From contig JABDQZ010000131.1 in assembly GCA_013041975.1 (NCBI GenBank), forward strand, positions 1 to 12,243: a DNA stretch of 12,243 nucleotides, read 5' to 3'. The position numbers and the translations under genes are program-made. The notes below the pieces were generated by a model. The model saw only the letters and a program-made list of their open reading frames with translations, had not been told where the DNA came from and ran no database searches. Shown here one piece after another: positions 6,278 through 12,243 of this stretch; within the stretch, counting starts at the first letter, position 1; every line of letters starts with the position of its first letter. The DNA comes from Gammaproteobacteria bacterium. Its GTDB lineage: Bacteria > Pseudomonadota > Gammaproteobacteria > Chromatiales > Chromatiaceae.

Positions 6278-6667
6278 AAACTCGGAAATGCATTTGGAAT
6301 TCATGAACAGGCGCTAGCGGTAAGAAACCAGCGTAATGAAATCCTTGCGTCCAATATCGCCAATGCTGATACCCCGGGATACAAGGCGCGTGATCTCGAT
6401 TTCCGCCAGGTGTTGAAACAGCAGAAAGTCGAAATGCCAAACCTGAAAGCAACGCAGGCAGGGCACTTTCAGACGTCATCAGCCGGTCGGGTTTCACCTC
6501 AATATATCCAGTATAGGCAGGTAGCTCAGCCATCACTCGATGGAAATACGGTCGATGTTCAACAGGAGCAACTGCAGTTTTCAAACAATGCTGCACGCTA
6601 TGAAGCAACCATGCGTTTTCTTAACGGCAAGATAAGCTCGCTTCAAAAAGCTATAAGCGGCAAATAA
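6275..6667 (+). CDS. flgB: Flagellar proximal rod protein FlgB
   Basis: With the GTG start the protein has 130 residues, close to the family norm; an alternative TTG at 6269 would add two residues. The rod signature covers HEQALAVRNQRNEILASNIANADTPGYKARDLDF (10-43), the N-terminal helix and loop shared by axial proteins, here in the FlgB form. The C-terminal helix NNAARYEATMRFLNGKISSL (104-123) packs with the N-terminal one in the assembled rod. There is no signal peptide; FlgB is exported by the flagellar type III apparatus. It is the first gene after the sigma-54 promoter, and flgC follows after 26 bp. Confidence 0.95.
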   Translation: MKLGNAFGIHEQALAVRNQRNEILASNIANADTPGYKARDLDFRQVLKQQKVEMPNLKATQAGHFQTSSAGRVSPQYIQYRQVAQPSLDGNTVDVQQEQLQFSNNAARYEATMRFLNGKISSLQKAISGK

Positions 6668-6693
6668 CGAACAGGTGGGGCAGGTAACGAATA

Positions 6694-7119
6694 ATGTCAG
6701 ACTTCAAGATTTTTGATATCGCCGGAAGCGGCATGTCAGCCCAGAACCAGCGCATGAACCTGATTGCCAGTAATATCGCCAATGCCGATGCCATCAGCAG
6801 TAGCGAAGGTGGCGTCTATAAAAGCCGCCATGCAGTTTTTAAAACAGTATTCGACCAGGCTGGCAGCCAGCTTGGCAGGGGCAGTGTCGCTGCAGGAGTG
6901 AATATGGCCGGAGTCGTTGAAAGCAAGGCTCCCGTTTTTCCCGAGTATGCGCCGCATCACCCCTTGGCCAATGACGATGGCTACATCTTTCGCTCCAATG
7001 TAAATGCCGTTGAGGAAATGGCCAACATGATTTCGGCATCGCGTTCATTTCAGAACAACGTGGAAGTGATCAAATCATCGCAACGCATGATGATGTCACT
7101 CATCAACCTGGGTAAGTAG
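6694..7119 (+). CDS. flgC: Flagellar proximal rod protein FlgC
   Basis: The 141-residue protein carries the axial-protein N-terminal motif MSAQNQRMNLIASNIANADA (14-33). The FlgC-typical segment around YKSRHAVFKTVF (42-53) and the stretch VFPEYAPHHPLANDDGYIF follow. The C-terminal coiled segment is VNAVEEMANMISASRSFQNNVEVIKSSQRMMMSLINLGK. It is exported by the flagellar secretion apparatus and forms the proximal rod with FlgB and FlgF. The length is normal. flgD begins 10 bp after the stop. The ribosome binding site is modest (GGCAGG about 10 bases upstream). Confidence 0.95.
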   Translation: MSDFKIFDIAGSGMSAQNQRMNLIASNIANADAISSSEGGVYKSRHAVFKTVFDQAGSQLGRGSVAAGVNMAGVVESKAPVFPEYAPHHPLANDDGYIFRSNVNAVEEMANMISASRSFQNNVEVIKSSQRMMMSLINLGK

Positions 7120-7129
7120 GAGATAAAAC

Positions 7130-7807
7130 ATGATTAATCCACTTGCGAGTAACAACCCCTATGAAAGCCTGGGGCTGGGGGCTGCCCAGGAAGAGAAAAA
7201 AGATCAGGGCGCGCTGGGACTGGAACAGTTTCTTAAAATCATGACGACACAGTTGCAGAGTCAGGATCCACTGGAGCCCATGGATAACGGTGATTTCCTG
7301 GGTCAGATTGCACAGTTTAGTACGGTAACCGGTATTGATAACCTGAACGAATCCTTCAATGGTTTTTCAAATTCAATAACCAGTGGTCAGGCGCTTCAGG
7401 CAGGTTCCCTGGTCGGCAGGGAAGTGCTGGCACCAGTAAGCAGTGGCTATCTGGAAACAGGCTCCAGTATCAAGGGGCGGGTTGATTTGCCCACCAGTAC
7501 TTCAGCACTGGAAATAACGGTGACTGATGACAGAGGGCAGCTGGTTCGTACTATGGAGATGGGGCCACAAGCGTCAGGTCCTGTTGAGTTCACCTGGGAT
7601 GGTATCAATAACGATGGTGATTATGTGCAGGCAGGAACTTACAGCATCTCAGTGATATCGGGTCGGGGTTATACCAGCGAAACCCTGCAAACCAATTTAT
7701 ATAACAAGGTTTACAGCGTCACCATGGGTGGCGGTGTAGACGGTTTAACATTGAATCTTGCAGGGTCAGGGCAACTGCCTTTCTCAAGTATCACTGCAAT
7801 CAAGTAA
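7130..7807 (+). CDS. flgD: Flagellar hook cap protein FlgD
   Basis: The 225-residue protein is the scaffold that caps the growing hook and is later discarded. The conserved N-terminal region includes LEQFLKIMTTQLQSQDPLEP (31-50) followed by MDNGDFLGQIAQFSTVTGI (51-69), the most recognisable FlgD block. The C-terminal half has the FlgD-specific fold: GSLVGREVLAPVS, a beta-sandwich insert with the motif TWDGINNDGDYVQAGTYSISV, and a closing YSVTMGGGVDGLTLNL strand. The length is normal. A TAGGAG ribosome binding site lies upstream of the ATG, 10 bp after flgC; flgE follows after 19 bp. Confidence 0.95.
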   Translation: MINPLASNNPYESLGLGAAQEEKKDQGALGLEQFLKIMTTQLQSQDPLEPMDNGDFLGQIAQFSTVTGIDNLNESFNGFSNSITSGQALQAGSLVGREVLAPVSSGYLETGSSIKGRVDLPTSTSALEITVTDDRGQLVRTMEMGPQASGPVEFTWDGINNDGDYVQAGTYSISVISGRGYTSETLQTNLYNKVYSVTMGGGVDGLTLNLAGSGQLPFSSITAIK

Positions 7808-7826
7808 CTCATAGAGGAGAACTAAC

Positions 7827-9173
7827 ATGTCATTTCAAATTGCATTAAGTGGTCTGGATGCAGCCAGTACCAGTCTTGAGGTAACCTCTAATAATATAGC
7901 CAACTCGCGTACCAATGGCTTTAAAGAGGCCCGGGCTGAATTTGGTGATGTGTTCGCAACCTCTATCAATGACTCATCGGCAACCGCACCAGGTCGTGGT
8001 GTCCGTGTCAATAAAATCGCCCAGCAGTTCAGTCAGGGTACAGTGGACTTTACTTCACGAAACCTTGATTTGGCGATTAATGGTGACGGGTTCTTCGTTT
8101 TGCAGGGTGATGATGGCGGCATTGAATATACCCGTGCCGGTGCATACAGTTCAGACAAGGATGGTTTCATCGTAAATCATAAGTTACAGAAACTTCAGGT
8201 TTATCCAGCAGTGACTGTAAATGGTGTGACCTCTTTTACAACGGGTGTTCTGCGTGATTTGCAATTGCCTTTAGCCAACAGTGCTCCTAACCAGACTTTG
8301 GATGTAACCACAGCTATCAATCTGGATGCGGCTGCTGTTCCCCCTGCAAGCCCATTTCAGGCTGCTCCAGCAAGCCAGGCAGCCGTCAATGCAGCGGTTA
8401 CCGCAGGGACTATTTATATACCTGGGGCTGATGAATACAATTATTCAACCTCTACGACGGTTTATGATTCATTAGGTGATTCTCATACTTTAAGTATGTA
8501 TTTCATTCAAACAGGTACTCCCAATGAATGGAGTGTGCAAACCTTGATCGACGGCTATGACGTGACCAATACGACTACTGCTCCTGCCAATACGTCGGGT
8601 AATGCCATTCAGAATAACCTGTTGGTGTTTGATAGCACTGGCGCACTGGATCCAGCCGCATCCGGTGCAATGGAAATCTATAATGCGACGTTTGGCGGAG
8701 CCCTGCCACTGGGACAGTCTGCAGCAACAAGTCAAGACGGTATTCGTTACACTATTGCTGATATGACTCAATATGGTGGTGATTATGCTGTCAGCAATAT
8801 CGTCCAGGATGGTTTTGCAACAGGTCGTTTGGCTGGACTGGATATTGATGCAGAGGGTGTCGCTTTTGCTCGATATACCAATGGACAGGCGACGGCTTTG
8901 GGTAAGGTTGCCCTGGCAAAATTCAACAGTCCGCAGAACCTGTCGAAAGTCGGTGATACCAACTGGGCAGAGTCTTTTGCATCTGGTCAGGCATTGTTGG
9001 GTGAAGCAACAACCTCGAGTTTCGGTAGTATTCAGTCGGGTGCCTTGGAGGCATCAAACGTGGATCTCGCAGAACAACTGGTTAACCTGATCGTTTCACA
9101 GCGTGCCTTCCAGGCAAACTCGAAAGTGGTGACTTCGGTTGACCAGATTTTGCAGACGATTATTAATATTTAA
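7827..9173 (+). CDS. flgE: Flagellar hook protein FlgE
   Basis: The 448-residue protein is the structural subunit of the hook. The N-terminal axial region has IALSGLDAASTSLEVTSNNI (5-24) followed by ANSRTNGFKEARAEF, then the LDLAINGDGFFVLQ strand (about 81-94). The middle, with YNYSTSTTVYDSLGDSHTLSMYF, forms the exposed hook domain. The C-terminal helix is LEASNVDLAEQLVNLIVSQRAFQANSKVV with the ending DQILQTIINI. It is about 45 residues longer than Salmonella FlgE, within the range of gammaproteobacterial hook proteins; an Ala/Pro-rich stretch near 170-190 accounts for part of the extra length. A strong AGAGGAG ribosome binding site fits its high output. A repeat-filled 79-bp gap separates it from flgF. 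Confidence 0.96.
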   Translation: MSFQIALSGLDAASTSLEVTSNNIANSRTNGFKEARAEFGDVFATSINDSSATAPGRGVRVNKIAQQFSQGTVDFTSRNLDLAINGDGFFVLQGDDGGIEYTRAGAYSSDKDGFIVNHKLQKLQVYPAVTVNGVTSFTTGVLRDLQLPLANSAPNQTLDVTTAINLDAAAVPPASPFQAAPASQAAVNAAVTAGTIYIPGADEYNYSTSTTVYDSLGDSHTLSMYFIQTGTPNEWSVQTLIDGYDVTNTTTAPANTSGNAIQNNLLVFDSTGALDPAASGAMEIYNATFGGALPLGQSAATSQDGIRYTIADMTQYGGDYAVSNIVQDGFATGRLAGLDIDAEGVAFARYTNGQATALGKVALAKFNSPQNLSKVGDTNWAESFASGQALLGEATTSSFGSIQSGALEASNVDLAEQLVNLIVSQRAFQANSKVVTSVDQILQTIINI

Positions 9174-9179
9174 CTGATA

Positions 9180-9238
9180 TTGTCATCTCGAGTGTAAAGA
9201 GAGCTTAAGATTTCTCACTTTCGCTCGGAGTGACACAA
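9180..9238. repeat. REP/MITE-like imperfect inverted repeat between flgE and flgF
   Basis: The 59-bp element starts TTGTCATCTCGAGTG and ends CTCGGAGTGACACAA. The two ends are inverted copies with a 2-base gap and mostly T/C differences, which G-U pairs would tolerate in RNA. An inner GAGA/TCTC pair flanks a CTTAAG centre. Read on the minus strand, GTCACTCCGAGCGAAAGTGA followed by GAAATCT recalls the common dispersed 'GTCATTCCGAGCGAAGCGAGGAATCT' type of intergenic palindrome found in many bacteria; this likeness is from memory. It fills almost the whole gap and ends 2 bases before the flgF ribosome binding site. Confidence 0.6.
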
Positions 9239-9252
9239 GTAAGGAGCCAATA

Positions 9253-9996
9253 ATGGATCGCATGTTGTACATAGCCATGAGCGGAGCCAAGGAAACATTG
9301 CTTTCCCAGCAGGCGACGTCCAATAACCTGGCGAATGCAACAACCAGCGGATTTGTTGCTGATTATCACCAGTTCAGGAGTATGCCTGTATTCGGTGAAG
9401 GTCAGCCTACGCGTGTCTATGCGATGAGCGAGCGCCCTTCATCAGACTTTGCTCCTGGCTCCATGATGATGACCGGACGCGATCTGGATATTGCTGTCAG
9501 TACCGGTGGCTGGTTTGCCGTGCAGGGCAAGGATGGCAACGAAGCCTATAGTCGCCGTGGTGATTTGCAGATTGATCCCAATGGCCTGGTCACAACCAGT
9601 AACGGGTTGCCGATTTTCGGAGATGGGGGACCGATTGCTATTCCTCCGGCTGATAAAATAACCATCGGTTCTGACGGCACGATTTCAATTATTCCCGAGG
9701 GCGGTGACCCTACCCAGTTAGCCGTTATTGATCGTATCAAGATGGTTGCCCCCCAGTACGACCAGATGGAAAAAGGTACAGACGGCCTGATGCGTCTGAA
9801 ATCCGGGGAACTGGCAGAAGCTGATGTCAGTCAACGTTTGTTACAGGGCGTGCTTGAACAAAGCAATGTCAATTCTGTCAAGGAAATGGTCAACATGATC
9901 GAACTACAGCGCCGTTTTGAAATGCAGATCAAAATGATGAAAACTGCTGATGAAATGGCTAACAGTGCAGCGAGCATTATGAGACCAGGAGGGTGA
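9253..9996 (+). CDS. flgF: Flagellar rod protein FlgF
   Basis: The 247-residue protein starts MDRMLYIAMSGAKETLLSQQ, the form typical of FlgF, and continues ATSNNLANATTSGFVADYHQF. The axial strands include DLDIAVSTGGWFAVQ (about 76-90), then YSRRGDLQIDPNGLVTTSNG, and the C-terminal helix VLEQSNVNSVKEMVNMIELQRRFEMQ. The length is normal. FlgF is a rod protein exported by the flagellar apparatus and lies between FlgC and FlgG in the structure. An AAGGAG site lies 6 bases before the ATG. No promoter is visible in the 79-bp gap before it, so it should depend on the flgB promoter. A strong terminator lies 18 bases after its stop codon, separating it from flgG. Confidence 0.95.
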   Translation: MDRMLYIAMSGAKETLLSQQATSNNLANATTSGFVADYHQFRSMPVFGEGQPTRVYAMSERPSSDFAPGSMMMTGRDLDIAVSTGGWFAVQGKDGNEAYSRRGDLQIDPNGLVTTSNGLPIFGDGGPIAIPPADKITIGSDGTISIIPEGGDPTQLAVIDRIKMVAPQYDQMEKGTDGLMRLKSGELAEADVSQRLLQGVLEQSNVNSVKEMVNMIELQRRFEMQIKMMKTADEMANSAASIMRPGG

Positions 9997-10014
9997 ATAC
10001 CGACCCCATCGGGT

Positions 10015-10041
10015 AAAAAAGCCATCTAACATGGCTTTTTT
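10015..10041 (+). terminator. Strong intrinsic terminator after flgF (possibly bidirectional)
   Basis: A perfect 11-bp stem pairs AAAAAAGCCAT (10015-10025) with ATGGCTTTTTT (10031-10041) around the loop CTAAC. The run of six T makes a textbook terminator on the plus strand, and the six A make the same structure work on the minus strand. It lies 18 bases after flgF and ends the flgBCDEF transcript. Confidence 0.88.
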
Positions 10042-10062
10042 AGGTATGAACGCGAGGCCGTG

Positions 10063-10127
10063 GCAGGTTTTTGCTCCTGCAAACCTGCATTTCTGCCATC
10101 CATGGCAGTCAGAGTGCCCAGCTGGGC
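10063..10127. repeat. Cluster of three palindromes in the flgF-flgG gap
   Basis: Three further hairpins follow the terminator. GCAGGTTT (10063-10070) pairs with AAACCTGC (10081-10088) around a 10-base loop. CTGCCAT (10093-10099) pairs with ATGGCAG (10102-10108). GCCCAGCTGGGC (10116-10127) is a perfect 12-base palindrome. The first arm GCAGG could instead pair with CCTGC at 10076-10080, giving a competing structure. No reading frame of note covers the segment. The rest of the gap (10128-10196) is AT-rich and leads into the flgG promoter. Function unknown; candidates are activator-binding sites, a small RNA or a decayed repeat element. Confidence 0.6.
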
Positions 10128-10196
10128 GGTGCTTCATGGACGAATCATGCTTGCTATCTCTTTATTTCCTAAAATATCTTTATATGTCTAGATAAT

Positions 10197-10212
10197 AGGC
10201 ACGCCTTTTGCA
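10197..10212 (+). promoter_or_regulatory. Sigma-54 promoter of flgGHI
   Basis: AGGCACGCCTTTTGCA has GG at 10198-10199 and GC at 10210-10211, 10 bases apart. It matches GGCACG-N4-TTGCA fully apart from the leading T, the closest fit to consensus in the window. The predicted start is near 10223, leaving a leader of about 40 bases before flgG. The upstream 50 bases are AT-rich, as is common where IHF or activators bend the DNA. Confidence 0.85.
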
Positions 10213-10262
10213 TTTTTCTCCTATAGAAACGAAAAACAACGTTTTTTTGACAGGAGAAGATT

Positions 10263-11048
10263 ATGATACCAGCGCTCAGAGTTGCCATGACTGGCCTGGA
10301 TGCCCAGCAGACCAAAATGTCTGTGATTTCCAACAACCTGGCCAATGTCAGTACCACGGGCTTTAAACGTGACAGAGCCGTCTTTGAAGATCTTATCTAC
10401 CTGAATATCCGCCAGGCTGGAGCTCAATCAACTCAGGATACGCAATTGCCTTCAGGCTTGCAGCTGGGCACGGGTGTCAAGATTGTGGCAACCCACAAGC
10501 TGCACAATCAGGGAACCCTGAGCCAGACCAATAATAATCTCGATATGGCCATTCAGGGGCAGGGTTTTTTCCAGATTCTTCATCCTGATGGCTCAACGGT
10601 TTATACCCGGGATGGCGAGTTTAGTACCAATTCAAATGGTGACCTGGTCACATCCAATGGCTATCAGGTGCAGCCCGCCATTAATATTCCGGTAGATACT
10701 GTTTCCTTAACGGTTGGTTCTGATGGCGTGGTCAGTGCATTAATTGCTGGCAATACAGCTCCTACTCAATTGGGTCAGCTTACGCTGGCAGACTTCATCA
10801 ATCCTGCTGGCCTTGAAGCGATAGGTGATAACTATTATCGCGAAACTGCCGCCAGTGGAGCCGCTCTTGTGGGTAATCCAACCGATAACAGCCTGGGATC
10901 CTTACAACAGGGTTTTCTTGAGTCATCGAATGTGAATGTTGTTGAAGAACTGGTCAATATGATAGAGACACAGAGAGCCTATGAAGTTAACTCAAAGGCA
11001 ATTTCAACCACTGACCAGATGCTCAGCTATGTCAATCAGCAGCTTTAA
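10263..11048 (+). CDS. flgG: Flagellar distal rod protein FlgG
   Basis: The 261-residue protein matches the normal FlgG length (about 260). It starts MIPALRVAMTGLDAQQTKMS and continues ISNNLANVSTTGFKRDRAVFEDLIY, the diagnostic FlgG N-terminus. QDTQLPSGLQLGTGVKIVAT (about 58-77) is the FlgG-specific loop and strand, followed by LDMAIQGQGFFQI. The C-terminal helix has LESSNVNVVEELVNMIETQRAYEVNSK and ends DQMLSYVNQQL. FlgG builds the distal rod that passes through the P and L rings, which suits its sharing a promoter with flgH and flgI. The start has a CAGGAGA ribosome binding site. A leader with an A-rich/T-rich hairpin precedes it, and flgH follows after 24 bp. Confidence 0.96.
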   Translation: MIPALRVAMTGLDAQQTKMSVISNNLANVSTTGFKRDRAVFEDLIYLNIRQAGAQSTQDTQLPSGLQLGTGVKIVATHKLHNQGTLSQTNNNLDMAIQGQGFFQILHPDGSTVYTRDGEFSTNSNGDLVTSNGYQVQPAINIPVDTVSLTVGSDGVVSALIAGNTAPTQLGQLTLADFINPAGLEAIGDNYYRETAASGAALVGNPTDNSLGSLQQGFLESSNVNVVEELVNMIETQRAYEVNSKAISTTDQMLSYVNQQL

Positions 11049-11072
11049 ATAGCAGTTTGAGAGGGTAAGGCA

Positions 11073-11777
11073 ATGAACAAAGGTTTGACAGGTTTGATGA
11101 TATTAGCAGCAATACTCATGAGCGGTTGTAACACTGCCCCCAAGCGTGATCCCATGTTTGCACCAGTCCGACCTGTCTATACCAAACCCCAGGTAGTAAA
11201 CAACGGTGCTATTTACCAGGCCGGTCAGGAAAGAACGTGGTTTGAAGATATGCGTGCCCGTCGTGTCGGTGACCTGATCACCGTCAAGCTGGTAGAGAGA
11301 ACCGAGGGTAGCAAGGAAGCAAACTCTGAAATTAAAAAGACCCAGGATCTTTCCATCACCAATCCTACCATTCTGGGTAGTACACCACAGTTCAATGTAC
11401 CTGGCATTGTTCCTCTGGCAAGTAACAATGGTAATACGCTGGCTTCAACACTGGGCTCGACCAGCTCTTTTAAAGGTGAAGGTGATGCAGACCAGAGTAA
11501 TGAGTTGAGTGGCAGTGTCACTGTCACTGTTATAGAAGTGCTTCCAAATGGATACCTGGTGGTTCGTGGTGAAAAGCGTATCGGTATCAACCAGGGGAAT
11601 GAATACGTGAAAATGTCTGGCATTGTCAGGCCAGCAGATATTGATTCAACCAATACCGTTGAATCAACAAAAATTGGTGATGCCACAATTTTATACGTGG
11701 GCGATGGCGCAGTGGCTGATTCCAGTGTAATGGGCTGGCTCGCCAAGTTCTTTGTTTCAGCCATTATGCCTTTTTGA
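11073..11777 (+). CDS. flgH: Flagellar L-ring lipoprotein FlgH
   Basis: The 234-residue protein begins with a lipoprotein signal peptide: a hydrophobic stretch (7-16) and lipobox MSGC, with the lipidated cysteine at 19. FlgH forms the L ring in the outer membrane. The FlgH core includes WFEDMRARRVGDLITVKLVE, a polar central insert, GEGDADQSNELSGSVTVTVIEVLPNGYLVVRGEK-like strands, INQGNEYVKMSGIVRPADI and the end VMGWLAKFFVSAIMPF, which parallels the usual '...GWLGRFF...PF' tail. The length is normal. A GAGAGGG site precedes the ATG, and flgI follows after 11 bp. It should be co-transcribed with flgG and flgI. Confidence 0.95.
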   Translation: MNKGLTGLMILAAILMSGCNTAPKRDPMFAPVRPVYTKPQVVNNGAIYQAGQERTWFEDMRARRVGDLITVKLVERTEGSKEANSEIKKTQDLSITNPTILGSTPQFNVPGIVPLASNNGNTLASTLGSTSSFKGEGDADQSNELSGSVTVTVIEVLPNGYLVVRGEKRIGINQGNEYVKMSGIVRPADIDSTNTVESTKIGDATILYVGDGAVADSSVMGWLAKFFVSAIMPF

Positions 11778-11788
11778 TGGAGGCGAAT

Positions 11789-12243
11789 ATGAACATACAA
11801 TTTGAAAATATGGGCAAGGCCTTAATCGCATGGGCTTTAATGCTGGTCATGATTGCACTAAGCGGTATGGCCAATGCAGAACGTATCAAGGATATTGCCA
11901 GTATTGCAGGTGTACGCGATAACCAGTTGCTAGGTTATGGACTGGTCGTTGGACTGAATGGTACGGGTGACAAGGTCAGCTCATCACCGTTTGTCGAGCA
12001 AAGTATGAAAAGCATGCTGACCCAGTTAGGTATCGTTGTGCCTCCCAGTGTCAATATCAACCCAAAGAATGTGGCAGCTGTTGTGGTTCATGCCAGTCTG
12101 CCTGCCTTTACAAAACCAGGCCAGAAGATCGATATTACCGTTTCATCGGTCGGTGATTCAAAAAGCCTGCGAGGTGGCAGCTTGCTGATGACGCCATTAA
12201 AAGGTATTGATGGCAAGGTATACGCGATCGGTCAGGGTAACCT
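11789..12243 (+). CDS. flgI: Flagellar P-ring protein FlgI, N-terminal part (cut by window end)
   Basis: The gene starts at ATG 11789 after a GGAGG site and runs off the window; 151 codons are present of an expected 365-375. The signal peptide has K10, a hydrophobic core (about 11-24) and a likely cut after ANA at residue 30, giving a mature start ERIKDIASIAGVRDNQLLGY, which is the invariant FlgI opening. GLVVGLNGTGDKVSSSPF and the pattern PKNVAAVVVHASLPAFTKPG followed by IDITVSSVGDSKSLRGGSLLMTPL match the family closely. FlgI forms the periplasmic P ring with help from FlgA, which is encoded about 7.6 kb away in this same window. Confidence 0.96.
   Translation, partial: MNIQFENMGKALIAWALMLVMIALSGMANAERIKDIASIAGVRDNQLLGYGLVVGLNGTGDKVSSSPFVEQSMKSMLTQLGIVVPPSVNINPKNVAAVVVHASLPAFTKPGQKIDITVSSVGDSKSLRGGSLLMTPLKGIDGKVYAIGQGN

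Noticed and set aside
10061..10075. TGGCAGGTTTTTGCT as a sigma-54 promoter in the flgF-flgG gap.
   Set aside because: The GG and GC pairs are 9 bases apart rather than the required 10, and a far better site lies at 10197-10212.
11225..11800. Long antisense open frame (191 codons) opposite flgH.
   Set aside because: It is the shadow of the well-supported flgH reading frame and has no recognisable domain.

Overview
The window carries the front half of a gammaproteobacterial polar-type flagellar cluster, joined on its left to an arsenosugar-type biosynthesis cassette. The gene order flgN-flgM-flgA (minus strand), divergent from cheV-cheR-flgBCDEFGHI (plus strand), is the arrangement known from Vibrio, Shewanella and related gammaproteobacteria. 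The promoters are mostly of the sigma-54 type, as expected for a FleQ/FlrA-like hierarchy. Base composition looks moderate and codon use looks uniform across the window. I cannot name the genus.

Left part (about 1-2550, plus strand): the C-terminal end of a YdjM-like metal-dependent hydrolase, then three tightly packed genes. These are arsS (radical SAM), a GT2 glycosyltransferase-like protein (TIGR04283 type) and a CofC/DUF2064-type nucleotidyltransferase-like protein (TIGR04282 type). The last two overlap, so the trio is probably co-transcribed. No arsM methyltransferase is visible in the window.

Middle (2533-4267, minus strand): flgA (P-ring chaperone), flgM (anti-sigma-28) and flgN (export chaperone). 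flgA has a well-matched sigma-54 promoter. flgM has its own sigma-28 promoter inside the flgA-flgM gap. FlgM can therefore be re-made by the sigma factor it inhibits, as in the classical checkpoint. flgN ends 18 bp inside the 3' end of the converging DUF2064 gene.

Right part (4345 to the end, plus strand): cheV and cheR, an intrinsic terminator, a sigma-54 promoter, then flgBCDEF (proximal rod, hook cap, hook, rod). After flgF there is a strong terminator, a 266-bp gap full of palindromes, and a near-consensus sigma-54 promoter driving flgG, flgH and the start of flgI (distal rod, L ring, P ring). The rod-hook genes are thus split into two separately promoted units between flgF and flgG. A 59-bp REP/MITE-like inverted repeat lies between flgE and flgF.

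Nearly every gene belongs to a known family. I do not see a wholly new system. The most interesting material is regulatory and intergenic: the flgF-flgG gap, the flgE-flgF repeat, the set of readable promoters, and the arsenosugar trio beside the flagellar genes.
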